A stretch of DNA of 64,000 nt. Source: Mesotoga prima MesG1.Ag.4.2 (GTDB lineage: Bacteria > Thermotogota > Thermotogae > Petrotogales > Kosmotogaceae). Position numbers and translations under genes: made by a program. This document shows, one piece after another, positions 46,218-55,374 of this stretch. The stretch is taken from NCBI RefSeq assembly GCF_000147715.2, contig NC_017934.1, positions 930,001-994,000 of the forward strand. The letters run 5' to 3'. The first letter of the stretch is position 1. Every line of letters starts with the position of its first letter. The notes below the pieces were generated by a model, which made no database searches, had not been told where the DNA came from, and worked only from the letters and a program-made list of their open reading frames with translations.

Positions 46218-48530
46218 TCATACCTCCATGTTTAAAATTTCGAATAGAACTCGTTCGCTCTTGAATGGAGCATGTCTTAGGCGAATTCCTGTAGCATCGA
46301 ATATCGCGTTCGCTATAGCAGGAATCGGTGTGTCGATTCCTATCTCCCCTATGCTTTTTGCCCCGAAGGGACCTGTAGGTTCATAGCTGTCGACAAGTCT
46401 GCAAGTAAGCTTTCCGTAGTCCATCCGGGAAGGGACTTTATAAGTGAAGAAATCGTTGGTAAGCATCCTTCCGTTCTTTCCGTAAATGATATCTTCGAAG
46501 AGGGCCCAACCAATTCCTTGCATAGAGGCGCCTTCAAGCTGTCCAATCGCTTGTATGGGATTTAGAGCTACTCCGCAATCTGCATATGACACAAAATTCA
46601 ATAGTGTAATTTTCCCGGTATCGGTGTCAACTTCAACCTCCGCAAAACTCGCTGCAAATGGCGGAGGGGATTCTTCGCCCACGAAGGAAGCCGACTCGGA
46701 GATCTGTTGTTGATTGAAAGTATACATGTGCACAGTGCAGAGTTCAGACAGCGATACAGAGGGACCGTCCTTACAAGTAATTATCCCCGACTGGAGCGAC
46801 AGTTCCGACACACTTCTTTCCAGATATTTACCTGCAAGTTCAAAGAGTCTGTCCTTGACTTTTTCGGCGGCTAGCCTAACTGCGTTTCCCGATACATAAG
46901 TAGTACTGGAAGCGTACGCCCCCACATCGAACGGGGTGATATCTGTATCGGATGAATACACGATGACTCTTTCCAGCGGAACCGTGAGAACCTCAGCTGC
47001 AATCTGTGCAAGAATCGTATCACTTCCTGTCCCAAGATCGGTTGCCCCGACGAGAAGGTTGAATGAGCCGTCTTCGTTCATCTTTATTGTGGCCGCACCC
47101 ATATCTACTTTTGGTATTCCCGAACCCTGCATTGCGAGGGCACAACCAACTCCTCGAACTTTACTTCCATTTCTGATCTTCTTCCCTCTCTTACTCTCCC
47201 AGCCTATTTCGTTCTTTCCAAGATCGATGCATTCTTGAAGTTTGCAGCTTTTTATAGTTTGAGGGACGCCTTCTCTTCCTTCTCCCATTATCTCGAAAAT
47301 CGGAGATGTTTCCCCTTCTCTTATTGAGTTTACTTCTTTGAGTTTAAGAGGATCCATCTTGATCTCGTAAGCAAGCTCATCAATGGCACAATCGAGCGGG
47401 AAAAGGCCCTGCGGTGCTCCATATCCTCTGTACGCTCCGGCCGGAGGAAGGTTCGTATAAACTATGTCTCCGCCAAAATGAACGGCTTCCACTTTGTTGT
47501 AAAGTGGCAGGGTCTTCGAACCGGAAACCATAAAAGTTGTGAGAGAATGTTCCCCGTAAGCCCCTGTATTTGACATCCCATTCAGGGATATTGCCTTTAT
47601 CTTTCCATCCTTCATCGCTCCCACGGTGACATCGAAGCTCATTTCATGACGGATATTTGTCGCCATAGAAACTTCTTCTCGTGTGTAAGTGATTCTTGCA
47701 GGTTTACCTGTCCTGAGAGTTACGAATGCTGCGTATGGCTCGACTATCACAGACTGTTTTCCACCAAAGCCACCACCTATTCTCGGTTTGATCACGCGAA
47801 TGTCGGCAATTGGTTTATTCAATATATGAGAGAGGATTCTCCTGCAATGAAAGGGTACTTGAGTTGAAGTGATTACTATGAGCCTCCCGACGGAGTCCAA
47901 ATATGTAAGCGCGTTGTGTGGTTCAAGCGCTGCGTGAAGCTGTGTGTCGATATGATAAGTCCTCTCGATCACAACATCACAAGTCTTGAGCGTTTCTTCG
48001 ACATCTCCGAGATCCATTTCATAATGCGCCGCAATGTTTCTGGATTTGTCGTAGACTCCAGCGCATTCGCTTTCATCGTGAATGATCGGCGCCCCCTCTT
48101 TTGTAGCTTCTTTCATTTCTAAGACGGCATCGAGGATTTCATACTCAACTTTGATATTTCTCAGTGCGTCTTTTGCTGCTTTCTCAGTCTTCGCAGCTAC
48201 GATTGCCACTGGATCACCTACGTATCTAACCTTTCTATCCAGGAGAAAGGTGTCGTACGGTGACGGTTCGGGATAGCCCTGACCGGCCCTTGTATATGGT
48301 ATCCTCTCGACATCACTGAAAGTGAAGATATCCACAACATCGTTAATTAACTTTGCTTGCTCCGTTTCAATATTTTTTACTAAAGCGTGGGCATGAGGCG
48401 AGCGAAGTAACTTGACGACTAGAGCGTCTGGCATGTCGTAGTCTGGAGTGTATACCGGTTTACCTCTGACTATTGCAAGACCATCCACCTTCCTTTTTGG
48501 TTTTCCTACGGTCACGAAGGAATCAGTCAT
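46218..48530 (-). CDS. Xanthine-dehydrogenase-family molybdenum-binding subunit
   Basis: Molybdenum hydroxylase large subunit (~770 aa). Motifs: SPHAHALVKNI at the N domain, HAALEPHNALTYL, the cofactor loop RIGGGFGGKQ, GAYRGYGAPQG (Arg of the xanthine-type site), GATDLGTGSDTILAQIAAEVL, and the catalytic Glu in FGAKSIGEIGIDTP. Hydroxylates a purine or related heterocycle with electrons passed to the 2Fe-2S and FAD subunits. ATG 48530 follows AGAGGTGA and overlaps the 2Fe-2S gene stop. It resembles XdhD/XdhA of the E. coli region. Confidence 0.92.
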   Translation of the reverse strand: MTDSFVTVGKPKRKVDGLAIVRGKPVYTPDYDMPDALVVKLLRSPHAHALVKNIETEQAKLINDVVDIFTFSDVERIPYTRAGQGYPEPSPYDTFLLDRKVRYVGDPVAIVAAKTEKAAKDALRNIKVEYEILDAVLEMKEATKEGAPIIHDESECAGVYDKSRNIAAHYEMDLGDVEETLKTCDVVIERTYHIDTQLHAALEPHNALTYLDSVGRLIVITSTQVPFHCRRILSHILNKPIADIRVIKPRIGGGFGGKQSVIVEPYAAFVTLRTGKPARITYTREEVSMATNIRHEMSFDVTVGAMKDGKIKAISLNGMSNTGAYGEHSLTTFMVSGSKTLPLYNKVEAVHFGGDIVYTNLPPAGAYRGYGAPQGLFPLDCAIDELAYEIKMDPLKLKEVNSIREGETSPIFEIMGEGREGVPQTIKSCKLQECIDLGKNEIGWESKRGKKIRNGSKVRGVGCALAMQGSGIPKVDMGAATIKMNEDGSFNLLVGATDLGTGSDTILAQIAAEVLTVPLERVIVYSSDTDITPFDVGAYASSTTYVSGNAVRLAAEKVKDRLFELAGKYLERSVSELSLQSGIITCKDGPSVSLSELCTVHMYTFNQQQISESASFVGEESPPPFAASFAEVEVDTDTGKITLLNFVSYADCGVALNPIQAIGQLEGASMQGIGWALFEDIIYGKNGRMLTNDFFTYKVPSRMDYGKLTCRLVDSYEPTGPFGAKSIGEIGIDTPIPAIANAIFDATGIRLRHAPFKSERVLFEILNMEV

Positions 48531-48996
48531 CCAGTTCACCTCTCATCACTTTTGCTGCCTTCTTGATTGCTCTGTTCTGCGGTTCGTAGCCAGTACATCT
48601 ACAAATATTGCCATTTAGCGCGAGTTTTATCTCTTCGTCAGAGGGATCGCTATTCTCTCTTAGCAGAGCTTCTCCTGCCATTATTAGTCCAGGGATACAG
48701 TATCCACATTGGGCACCCCCTTCTTCGAGAATAGCTTCTTGAATTGGGTGAAGCTTTTCTCCATCTGCCATTCCTTCGACAGTCTCGATGTTTTGACCGT
48801 CAACCGAGGCTGCAAAAGTAGAACAAGAGAGTATTGGTTTGCCGTTCAAGAGAACTGTGCAAGTGCCGCAACTTGCCGAATTACAGCTTCTTCTGACACT
48901 TTTGTAGCCGATTCTTCTCAGTACATCGAGCAGGTATTCTCCTGGATCGATATCGATATCATGAAGTTTCCCGTTAACTGTAAGAGCTATTTTCAT
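48523..48996 (-). CDS. 2Fe-2S subunit of molybdenum hydroxylase (first)
   Basis: 157 aa XdhC/CoxS-type. N-terminal ferredoxin cluster CNSASCGTCTVLLNGKPILSC and the alpha-helical second cluster CGYCIPGLIMAGEALL..NGNICRCTGY are complete. Start overlaps the FAD-subunit stop (ATGA); it precedes the Mo subunit. Together with the FAD gene at 48993 it forms a complete three-gene hydroxylase. Confidence 0.94.
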   Translation of the reverse strand: MKIALTVNGKLHDIDIDPGEYLLDVLRRIGYKSVRRSCNSASCGTCTVLLNGKPILSCSTFAASVDGQNIETVEGMADGEKLHPIQEAILEEGGAQCGYCIPGLIMAGEALLRENSDPSDEEIKLALNGNICRCTGYEPQNRAIKKAAKVMRGELDD

Positions 48997-49829
48997 GTGA
49001 TCATCTCCTTAACCTTTTCAGCAGCTCTCTGGGCAAGGACGGACGCGAGATGTTTTCTATACTCGAAAGAAGCGGTCATGTTAGATCCTCCAGAGAAGCT
49101 TTCGTAAACGAGGCTTCTAACTATCGCAGGCATTACATCGTTTATCTCCAGGTCTGTCATTGCCGCTTCGACGCTCTCGAATCTCGCTGGATACTGAGGT
49201 CTCGATCCACATACGACCCTGGCACCCTTTATTCGGTTACGTTCGGGAATAATCGAGAGACCAACATTTACGGTTGCAATGTCGAAAGTAGTCTTAGAGA
49301 ACTTTTCGAAGGCCGAAACCCAGCCGTCTCTCTTCAACATTACATGGGTAATTAGAGGCTTTTCTCCTGTAGGTAAAGAAAAATAGTCGGATACTAACAT
49401 CCTCTGATATCCGTCTACCCCATAGATCATAAGACTAGAACCCGTTGTTAGAAGGCAGGTGCTCACATCCGACCATCCAAGTTTTGGAGCGACCGAGCCA
49501 CCTATTGTTGCCATGTTCCTGATCTGCCAGGAACCCACTAATGAGAAGGCGTCGTAGAAGAAGTCATCGAATTCCTTCCTGATAACTGGGTCCTTTCTAA
49601 AGGATTCAATAGTCGTAGTTGCTCCGACAACTATTTCACCCTCCGTAACTGAAATTGTGTCAAGTCTAAGAAACTTCAAGTCGATTATCTTTTCAATTCT
49701 TGAGGACTCCATAAGTGCTACAATTGTCCCTCCAGACAAGAAAATCGAATGATCTCTGTCATTCTGCATAAGTTCGTAAGCCTCTTCGACTGTCTTAGGT
49801 CTGAAGTACTCGTTTACATTAGACAGCAT
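48993..49829 (-). CDS. FAD-binding subunit of molybdenum hydroxylase (YgfM-like)
   Basis: 278 aa CoxM/YgfM-type. It has YFRPKTVEEAYELMQNDRDHSIFLSGGTIVALM (FAD loop), QIRNMATIGGSVAPKLGWSD (second FAD motif), and a C-terminal CO-dehydrogenase flavoprotein domain. The ASPAGD form of the second FAD motif is replaced by APKLGWSD, as in YgfM-like proteins. ATG 49829 overlaps the upstream FAD gene by about 11 nt. Confidence 0.9.
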   Translation of the reverse strand: MLSNVNEYFRPKTVEEAYELMQNDRDHSIFLSGGTIVALMESSRIEKIIDLKFLRLDTISVTEGEIVVGATTTIESFRKDPVIRKEFDDFFYDAFSLVGSWQIRNMATIGGSVAPKLGWSDVSTCLLTTGSSLMIYGVDGYQRMLVSDYFSLPTGEKPLITHVMLKRDGWVSAFEKFSKTTFDIATVNVGLSIIPERNRIKGARVVCGSRPQYPARFESVEAAMTDLEINDVMPAIVRSLVYESFSGGSNMTASFEYRKHLASVLAQRAAEKVKEMIT

Positions 49830-50658
49830 TGTACCCCTTCTTTCTCCAGACTTTTAGAGTTCTATGAATCAGATTCCTTACTACAGTGGTCCGATACCAG
49901 GCGGTCGCTCTAACATCATCAATGGGTGTCACACATTTCATAGCTAGTTCGACAAACCGCTCTTCGTCAAATGACCCGTTCTTTGCAGAGTAGTATTCAC
50001 AAGCCTCGATCGGTACGACAACGGTCGGCGCAACAGATCCAAAGGCAAGCCTAATTTCCGACTCAGAAGTCAACGATCCAACGGAAGCGACCGAAATGGC
50101 CATAGAATTCCTCTGACCAACCTTGTAGAACTGCGGGAAGAGAGCGTCAGTCTTCTCAAATGTTATTGACTTTACGAATTCTCCTCTTGAAAGAGTTGTC
50201 TCCCCAGGACCCTTTATGAAGTCCACCACTCTTTCATACCTCTCACCATTTGCGCTTCCTATTGACAGACTGGCGTTCGTGAGAACCATCGCAACTATCG
50301 AATCCCCGGCGGGGGAGGCATTAACAATGTTTCCAGCAAGAGTGGCGCGGTTTCTAATCTGTGGACTCCCTATTTGTCTTAAGGCCATCTGTACGATTCT
50401 TCCGTGTCGGTCGATTATTTCGCTCTTCAAGAGTTCGGAAATCGTTACCCTGCAGCCAACTCTTATCTTGTCGCCGAGATCCTCAATTGTGTCAAGGCCC
50501 TTTAGATGTTTAAGGCTAACTACAATCTTAGGAATCACTCTCTTCAACCTTATCTTTACGATAAGGTCGGTGCCGCCTGAGAGAATGTGACTTCTTTCCT
50601 TCGAAAGAAGAGAAACTAGCTCCTCTTCACTGGTTGGCATTAGAACGTTGAATGACAC
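49819..50658 (-). CDS. FAD-binding subunit of molybdenum hydroxylase (XdhB-like)
   Basis: ~279 aa. FAD motifs SHILSGGTDLIVKIRLKR and QIRNRATLAGNIVNASPAGDSI are canonical; the C-terminal domain continues to the stop. GTG 50658 is chosen because GGAGGTGAGG lies just upstream; a longer frame begins at 50703. It is next to a second FAD gene, so the operon has two flavin subunits but one Mo subunit. Confidence 0.91.
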   Translation of the reverse strand: MSFNVLMPTSEEELVSLLSKERSHILSGGTDLIVKIRLKRVIPKIVVSLKHLKGLDTIEDLGDKIRVGCRVTISELLKSEIIDRHGRIVQMALRQIGSPQIRNRATLAGNIVNASPAGDSIVAMVLTNASLSIGSANGERYERVVDFIKGPGETTLSRGEFVKSITFEKTDALFPQFYKVGQRNSMAISVASVGSLTSESEIRLAFGSVAPTVVVPIEACEYYSAKNGSFDEERFVELAMKCVTPIDDVRATAWYRTTVVRNLIHRTLKVWRKKGYNAV

Positions 50659-50721
50659 TAACCTCACCTCCGGATTTCTCGAGCAAAATGATGCTTTTAG
50701 CAAAATCTCAAGAACACCTCA

Positions 50722-51294
50722 TCAGATTTGCAGTCTATCTTCTGGCGAATCTATATCGAATACATTACGCTCACTGCCTTCTATTTCACGGATTTTCGCC
50801 TGTCCATTCTTAACAAGTTGAAAAGCACCCCTATCTCCAGTGATTTTCAAGAGCTCGGGAAATAGTTTCTTTGCTATGAATGTCGGGAAACCCTTTCTTC
50901 CGTCATACACAAAGGAGACCATCTCATCTTCAGGGAGAAGTGACTCCAGAAGAAACTCGACATCTTCTCCGCTAACCAAAGGCATATCGGCAAGCATGAG
51001 TACAATTCCAGTGCGCTCTTCAGCACATTCGCAAAGTCCTCTAACTATGCTGGTCGAAATTCCCTTTCTGTAATCATCATTTATCAATATTTTGAAGCTT
51101 CCCGTATCGAATCTATTGAGTTCGAAGCCAGGCTTAATAATTAGAAACTTGTTAAGAACACCAACATTCTTCAGATTATCGAGAGACCATTGCAGAAGAG
51201 GCTTTCCCCTAAAATTAGAACAGAGCTTCTCATCTCCAAAGCGACTGGATTCCCCTGCCGCCAGAAGAATTAGCGAAACAGAATTACTTTCCAT
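50722..51294 (-). CDS. MocA-like molybdenum cofactor cytidylyltransferase
   Basis: ~190 aa NTP-transferase. Signature LILLAAGESSRFGDEKLCSNFRGKPLLQW, LMLADMPLVSGEDVEFLL, GRKGFPTFIAKKLFPELL and RGAFQLV. MocA attaches CMP to molybdopterin, forming the MCD cofactor used by xanthine-dehydrogenase-family enzymes, which fits its place among the subunits (compare E. coli ygfJ/mocA). ATG 51294 overlaps the 2Fe-2S gene stop. Confidence 0.88.
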   Translation of the reverse strand: MESNSVSLILLAAGESSRFGDEKLCSNFRGKPLLQWSLDNLKNVGVLNKFLIIKPGFELNRFDTGSFKILINDDYRKGISTSIVRGLCECAEERTGIVLMLADMPLVSGEDVEFLLESLLPEDEMVSFVYDGRKGFPTFIAKKLFPELLKITGDRGAFQLVKNGQAKIREIEGSERNVFDIDSPEDRLQI

Positions 51295-51760
51295 TAGTTT
51301 TCCTGAGGTTTTCTGCGGCGGTCTTAATTGCCTGGACAATCTTGTAGTAACCTGTGCATCTACAAAGGTTGCCTTCGATTGCCTCCATTATCTCTTCATC
51401 GCTTGGCGAATCGTTTCTATCAAGAAGGGCCTTTGCCGACATTATCATGCCTGGAGTACAGAACCCGCATTGGACAGCTCCTTCGTCTACAAAAGCCTTC
51501 TGAATGGTGTCTAGTTCCCCATCCTTTGAGAGACCTTCAATTGTGGTTACCTCTGAACCATCGATTTCGGGAAGAAGAACGAGACAGGAATTGACTGCCT
51601 TCCCGTCGATGATTACGGTACAGGCGCCGCACTCCCCTTCGCCACAGCCTTCTTTTGTTCCAGTTAGGCCCAGTTCATCACGCAAGAAGTCCAGTAGTCT
51701 CATATCTTCGACTACATCCATTGATAACCGTTCATTGTTTAGTGTGAAGCTGATCTTCAT
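51284..51760 (-). CDS. 2Fe-2S subunit of molybdenum hydroxylase (second)
   Basis: 158 aa XdhC-type. CGEGECGACTVIIDGKAVNSC and CGFCTPGMIMSAKALL..EGNLCRCTGYYKIVQAI complete both cluster sites. It has a different sequence from the first 2Fe-2S subunit. With the XdhB-like FAD subunit it would make a second electron-transfer pair without its own Mo subunit in the window. ATG 51760 has GAGGAGG; it overlaps the upstream PLP gene. Confidence 0.93.
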   Translation of the reverse strand: MKISFTLNNERLSMDVVEDMRLLDFLRDELGLTGTKEGCGEGECGACTVIIDGKAVNSCLVLLPEIDGSEVTTIEGLSKDGELDTIQKAFVDEGAVQCGFCTPGMIMSAKALLDRNDSPSDEEIMEAIEGNLCRCTGYYKIVQAIKTAAENLRKTNGK

Positions 51761-52988
51761 TTAGAGCCTCCTCAATTGCATCTTTTACCGGTGACAAAGT
51801 CTCGACCTTTGGAAGCACATATGAAACGCTCTTAAGGTCCTTCAAACCATTTCCAGTTACCACGATGACAACACTATTTCTTTCGTTCACAATACTCAAT
51901 CTTCTGGCCTTCTTGAAGCCTGCAAATGCCGTAGCGCCTGCCGGTTCGGCGAACACACCGGTTTCTCTGGCAAGTTCAATTATACTCCCGAGAATCTCAC
52001 CGTCCGAAACGGAAAGAAACAAACCATTATGCTTCTGTGTGTACCTGCAAGCCTTAAAAACGTCTCTTGGCTTTCCCACACTGATGCTGTCCGCAACCGT
52101 TCTTGCCTCGATATCTACTGGCTCAAATGGGTATCCTCTTTCATAAGCTCTCATTATTGCGTTTGAACCTTCTGCCTGAACTCCTACTATGGTTGGAATT
52201 TTAGAGATCACACCGAGCTTCATCAAATCTTCAAACCCTTTGTAGAAACTTGACAAGACAGTACCATCACCTGCCGAAACAAAAACAAAATCCGGTAGTC
52301 TGTCTTTCGTCTTGAATGCGATTTCCATTGCACAAGTCTTCTTCCCCTCAAGAAGGTATGGATTTATTGCGCTATTTCTACAGTACCAACCCTTTGACAT
52401 ACCGATTTCCATCGACAAATCGAATACCCGGTCGTAGCTCGCATTTATTGCCAGGATTTTTGATCCATACACCTGTAGCTGAGTAATCTTGGCGGCAGGA
52501 GCTGTAGCGGGGACGAAGATCACGCTCTTCAGTCCACTAACAGCTGCAAATCCCGAAAGCGAGCTGGCTGCATTTCCCGTTGAAGCGCAGAAAACGGTAT
52601 CGAAAGACTTTTCTTTCGCCTTTAAGACTGCAACACCGCTTGCTCTATCTTTAAATGAAGCAGTCGGATTCCTGCCGTCGTCTTTAAGGAGTAACTCCGA
52701 TACTTTGTATTTTTCTTCCAAAAAATGGTTTCTATATAGAGGAGTATTGCCTACGAAGAGCCTTGGAGTATCGGTACAATTCTCAAATGGCAAAAGAAAA
52801 TCAAATGCCCAAATACCCCTGTTGTTGAGATCGACCGAAGAAGATTCGTATTTTTCTCTCACTTGATCAAAGTCGTAAACGACTTCCAGGGTTCCTCTAC
52901 GCTCGCCGCAAACTGGACAATAGTATTCCTCTTCCTCTTCTGAAAACTCCTTTCCGCATGTTATACATTTGAGAAGAAACTTGCTCAA
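51732..52988 (-). CDS. Threonine-synthase-like PLP-dependent enzyme
   Basis: ~418 aa fold type II PLP protein. An N-terminal zinc ribbon CITCGKEF..YYCPVCGERRG is followed by the PLP-Lys motif NPTASFKDRASGVAVL, CASTGNAASSLSGFAAV, VSAGDGTVLSSFYKGF and C-terminal VVIVVTGNGLKDL, all of the threonine synthase type. In E. coli this position holds ygeX (diaminopropionate ammonia-lyase), also fold type II. It may carry out an equivalent ammonia-lyase step or be a recruited threonine synthase. TTG 52988 overlaps the preceding stop codon (TTGA) and has GGAGGTG upstream. Confidence 0.86.
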   Translation of the reverse strand: MSKFLLKCITCGKEFSEEEEEYYCPVCGERRGTLEVVYDFDQVREKYESSSVDLNNRGIWAFDFLLPFENCTDTPRLFVGNTPLYRNHFLEEKYKVSELLLKDDGRNPTASFKDRASGVAVLKAKEKSFDTVFCASTGNAASSLSGFAAVSGLKSVIFVPATAPAAKITQLQVYGSKILAINASYDRVFDLSMEIGMSKGWYCRNSAINPYLLEGKKTCAMEIAFKTKDRLPDFVFVSAGDGTVLSSFYKGFEDLMKLGVISKIPTIVGVQAEGSNAIMRAYERGYPFEPVDIEARTVADSISVGKPRDVFKACRYTQKHNGLFLSVSDGEILGSIIELARETGVFAEPAGATAFAGFKKARRLSIVNERNSVVIVVTGNGLKDLKSVSYVLPKVETLSPVKDAIEEALNEDQLHTKQ

Positions 52989-54064
52989 ACCAGGACACCT
53001 CCGATTGCAGCAACTGGGCAAATGGATTCACAAAGTCCGCAACCAAAGCATTCCGCTGAATCTACCTCCACTTTTTCCTGAAGACTGAGTGCAAAATACG
53101 GGCAGACCTCCACGCAAAGACCGCATCTAGTGCACTTATCATGATCAATTACAGGATTTCTTACGGTAAAGGACTCTTTCTGGTCCTTTGCAGAGCCAAC
53201 TGCTTCTTCAACGCTTTTAAAACCTCTCTTTTCCAGAGCCGAGGGAAGCGATTCGAGAATTCTCTTGAATATCCCCTTTCCCCTTATCAGGGCTCCCGAC
53301 AACATTTGAACTGCAGAAGCCCCGGCGCATAAGAAGTCTACGACATCGTCTGCGCTGACAATCCCGCCTACTCCAATTATAGGGAGAGTACAACCTTCAC
53401 GAATTCTTCTCACCGATGAGAGGGATAGCCGCCTTATTACCGGTCCGCTAATCCAACCGAAACCGTCCCTGCTTCCTAAATAAGAACGATTTACTCTCCG
53501 GTCCATGGGGTAAACCGGACCCAGTGAATTGATAGCGACGATTCCGTCACCACCTGATTCCTGAACAACTCTCGCCATCTCCGCTGGATCGGGAACGGAA
53601 GGATCGAATTTCAGAAAGACAGGCTTTTCAGTTCCCGCTTTTACTGCAGAGATAAGCTCTCTGATAAGCGACGGATCATCGGCAACATAATGAGTTGACA
53701 ACTCAAAAGCATCTGCGAATTTGGCGAATCGTGGGACCAACTTTCTTAAGTCCTCTGGTGAATAGCCTAGGCTAACGATTAAAGGAAGCGCTGATTCCTT
53801 CCTGTAATCTGGAAGAAATTCATTAAGCCATTTTTCAGGTGAGAATTCACTCCAAAGCTCTGTGTTTATTACGAAGTCCCTTTCTGCGATAATGCATGGT
53901 CTGGGAACCTTGGCTGCAACCGTTGATATTGTTTTTGTTACCATTGCACCTACTCCCATTGCCTCTATTGCGCGCATTTTTCTCTGGTCGCCGGTTAGTG
54001 GCCCGGAAGCGGGCATAAGGGGATTCTCTAGATGAATCCCGGCTATCTCAGTAGCGAGTTTCAC
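52985..54064 (-). CDS. Dihydroorotate-dehydrogenase-like Fe-S oxidoreductase (PreA/YgfK-like)
   Basis: 359 aa. An FMN-binding TIM barrel of the dihydroorotate/dihydropyrimidine dehydrogenase type: IHLENPLMPASGPLTGD, TKTISTVAAKVPRP, VAINSLGPVYPMDRR, GVGGIVSADDVVDFLCAGASAVQM. The C-terminus has two 4Fe-4S clusters: CTRCGLCVEVCP and CFGCGLCESICP. The barrel probably reduces or oxidises a ring or hydantoin intermediate; in E. coli this role is assigned to ygfK-type genes but the domain layout differs. GTG 54064 follows GAGGAGGTG. Confidence 0.9.
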   Translation of the reverse strand: MKLATEIAGIHLENPLMPASGPLTGDQRKMRAIEAMGVGAMVTKTISTVAAKVPRPCIIAERDFVINTELWSEFSPEKWLNEFLPDYRKESALPLIVSLGYSPEDLRKLVPRFAKFADAFELSTHYVADDPSLIRELISAVKAGTEKPVFLKFDPSVPDPAEMARVVQESGGDGIVAINSLGPVYPMDRRVNRSYLGSRDGFGWISGPVIRRLSLSSVRRIREGCTLPIIGVGGIVSADDVVDFLCAGASAVQMLSGALIRGKGIFKRILESLPSALEKRGFKSVEEAVGSAKDQKESFTVRNPVIDHDKCTRCGLCVEVCPYFALSLQEKVEVDSAECFGCGLCESICPVAAIGGVLV

Positions 54065-54075
54065 CAGGCACCTCC

Positions 54076-55374
54076 TCAGAACCTTTTTTCAAAAGCTTTG
54101 TAAAGCTTTCTAGCCTCTTTGTATATATCATCTTCATTAACTCTTGTGGGTCTTCCTTCCGCCAGCACTCGTTCACCACCTACGAAAGCGTCGCTGACCG
54201 CAATGTTTTCGCATATACCAAAAAAGAAATGGTCGACGAAGTTCTCAGCCGTGATTTCAGTCGGGCTCTTATAATCTAGAAGAATGAAGTCTGCGCTGCT
54301 CCCTTCCCTGATTGTACCGAGATTTACACCAAAGGTCCTTGTTGCCAGATCGTAGTTTGAGCCAAAAAGCGAACGGCCGATATCACCTGAAGAACTAACT
54401 TTCGGATCACGGTAAATGTAATGAGGGCAAAGGATCAGGAACCGAACATCGTGACACAGGTTGAACCCGTACCCGTCATTTCCCAGAAGTATTCTTATGC
54501 CTTCATTAGCAAAGTTTCTCCATTCTGGAAAGCCAACGCCATTGTTCACGTTGGATTGACAGTTTACGACGATGTATCCTCTTGAATCTTTGACAAGAGT
54601 CCTTTCGGAAGGTGTAGTGTGGATGCAGTGAGCGTAGATCGAATTTTCGGTCATAAGTCCTGCCCTGCGAAATCTTTCCAGAACTCTCGAGTCATGAACA
54701 CTAACTGTGTATTCCTGATCTTCAGGTCCCTCCGCGACATGGACATGTATGGGAATCTTTCCTGCTATCTCTCTTGAAGCAAGGGAAAGCGTTTCATTAG
54801 ATAAAGTGAAGGAGGCATGGAGTCCGAATATGCCCTTTCTGTATGCCGAGCTTTCGCTGCTAAAATCCAAATTCTCCCTTATCCCTTTATCGCGCCGCTC
54901 CGTTCCGTCTCTGTCCGAAACCTCGTAAGCTCCACAGTATCTTAGGCCAACGGAATTCACGGAAGAAGCGATACCTCGAAGAGAACCCTCTATTGCATTT
55001 GGAGAGGAATTATGGTCAAAGAGAGATGTAACTCCGCTCTTAAGAGATTCTGTGGCAGCCACATAGGCGGAGATCTTGAGATCTTCTACTGTCATTGCTC
55101 TATCCAGTCTCCACCACAGTTGCTCAAGTAATTTCGTGAAAGACGAAGGGTTGAATGGAGCTACTTTTAACCCTCTTGCGAACGTTGAATATATGTGAGT
55201 ATGGGCATTAACTAGAGATGGCATGAGCAACTTACCTTCGAAATAGAAGTTTTCGCCGTCATACGCGCTTTCTCCGGCTGCTACCTTGACTATCTTTCCA
55301 TTTTCTACCCTTACGAATCCCTTTGGAATATAATCTCCATCATTTGTATAAATCGAAACGTTGTTTATTTGCAT
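54076..55374 (-). CDS. ssnA: SsnA-type amidohydrolase
   Basis: Metal-dependent hydrolase (432 aa). Metal site VNAHTHIYSTFARGL, HVHVAEGPEDQEYT, YAHCIHTTPSE and LLGNDGYGFN (Asp) are in place; the C-terminal beta-sandwich part follows. SsnA of E. coli lies in the ygfK-ssnA-ygfM-xdhD region. Likely a deaminase or ring-opening hydrolase acting on a purine-derived intermediate. It overlaps the hyuA stop region by 10 nt. Confidence 0.88.
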   Translation of the reverse strand: MQINNVSIYTNDGDYIPKGFVRVENGKIVKVAAGESAYDGENFYFEGKLLMPSLVNAHTHIYSTFARGLKVAPFNPSSFTKLLEQLWWRLDRAMTVEDLKISAYVAATESLKSGVTSLFDHNSSPNAIEGSLRGIASSVNSVGLRYCGAYEVSDRDGTERRDKGIRENLDFSSESSAYRKGIFGLHASFTLSNETLSLASREIAGKIPIHVHVAEGPEDQEYTVSVHDSRVLERFRRAGLMTENSIYAHCIHTTPSERTLVKDSRGYIVVNCQSNVNNGVGFPEWRNFANEGIRILLGNDGYGFNLCHDVRFLILCPHYIYRDPKVSSSGDIGRSLFGSNYDLATRTFGVNLGTIREGSSADFILLDYKSPTEITAENFVDHFFFGICENIAVSDAFVGGERVLAEGRPTRVNEDDIYKEARKLYKAFEKRF

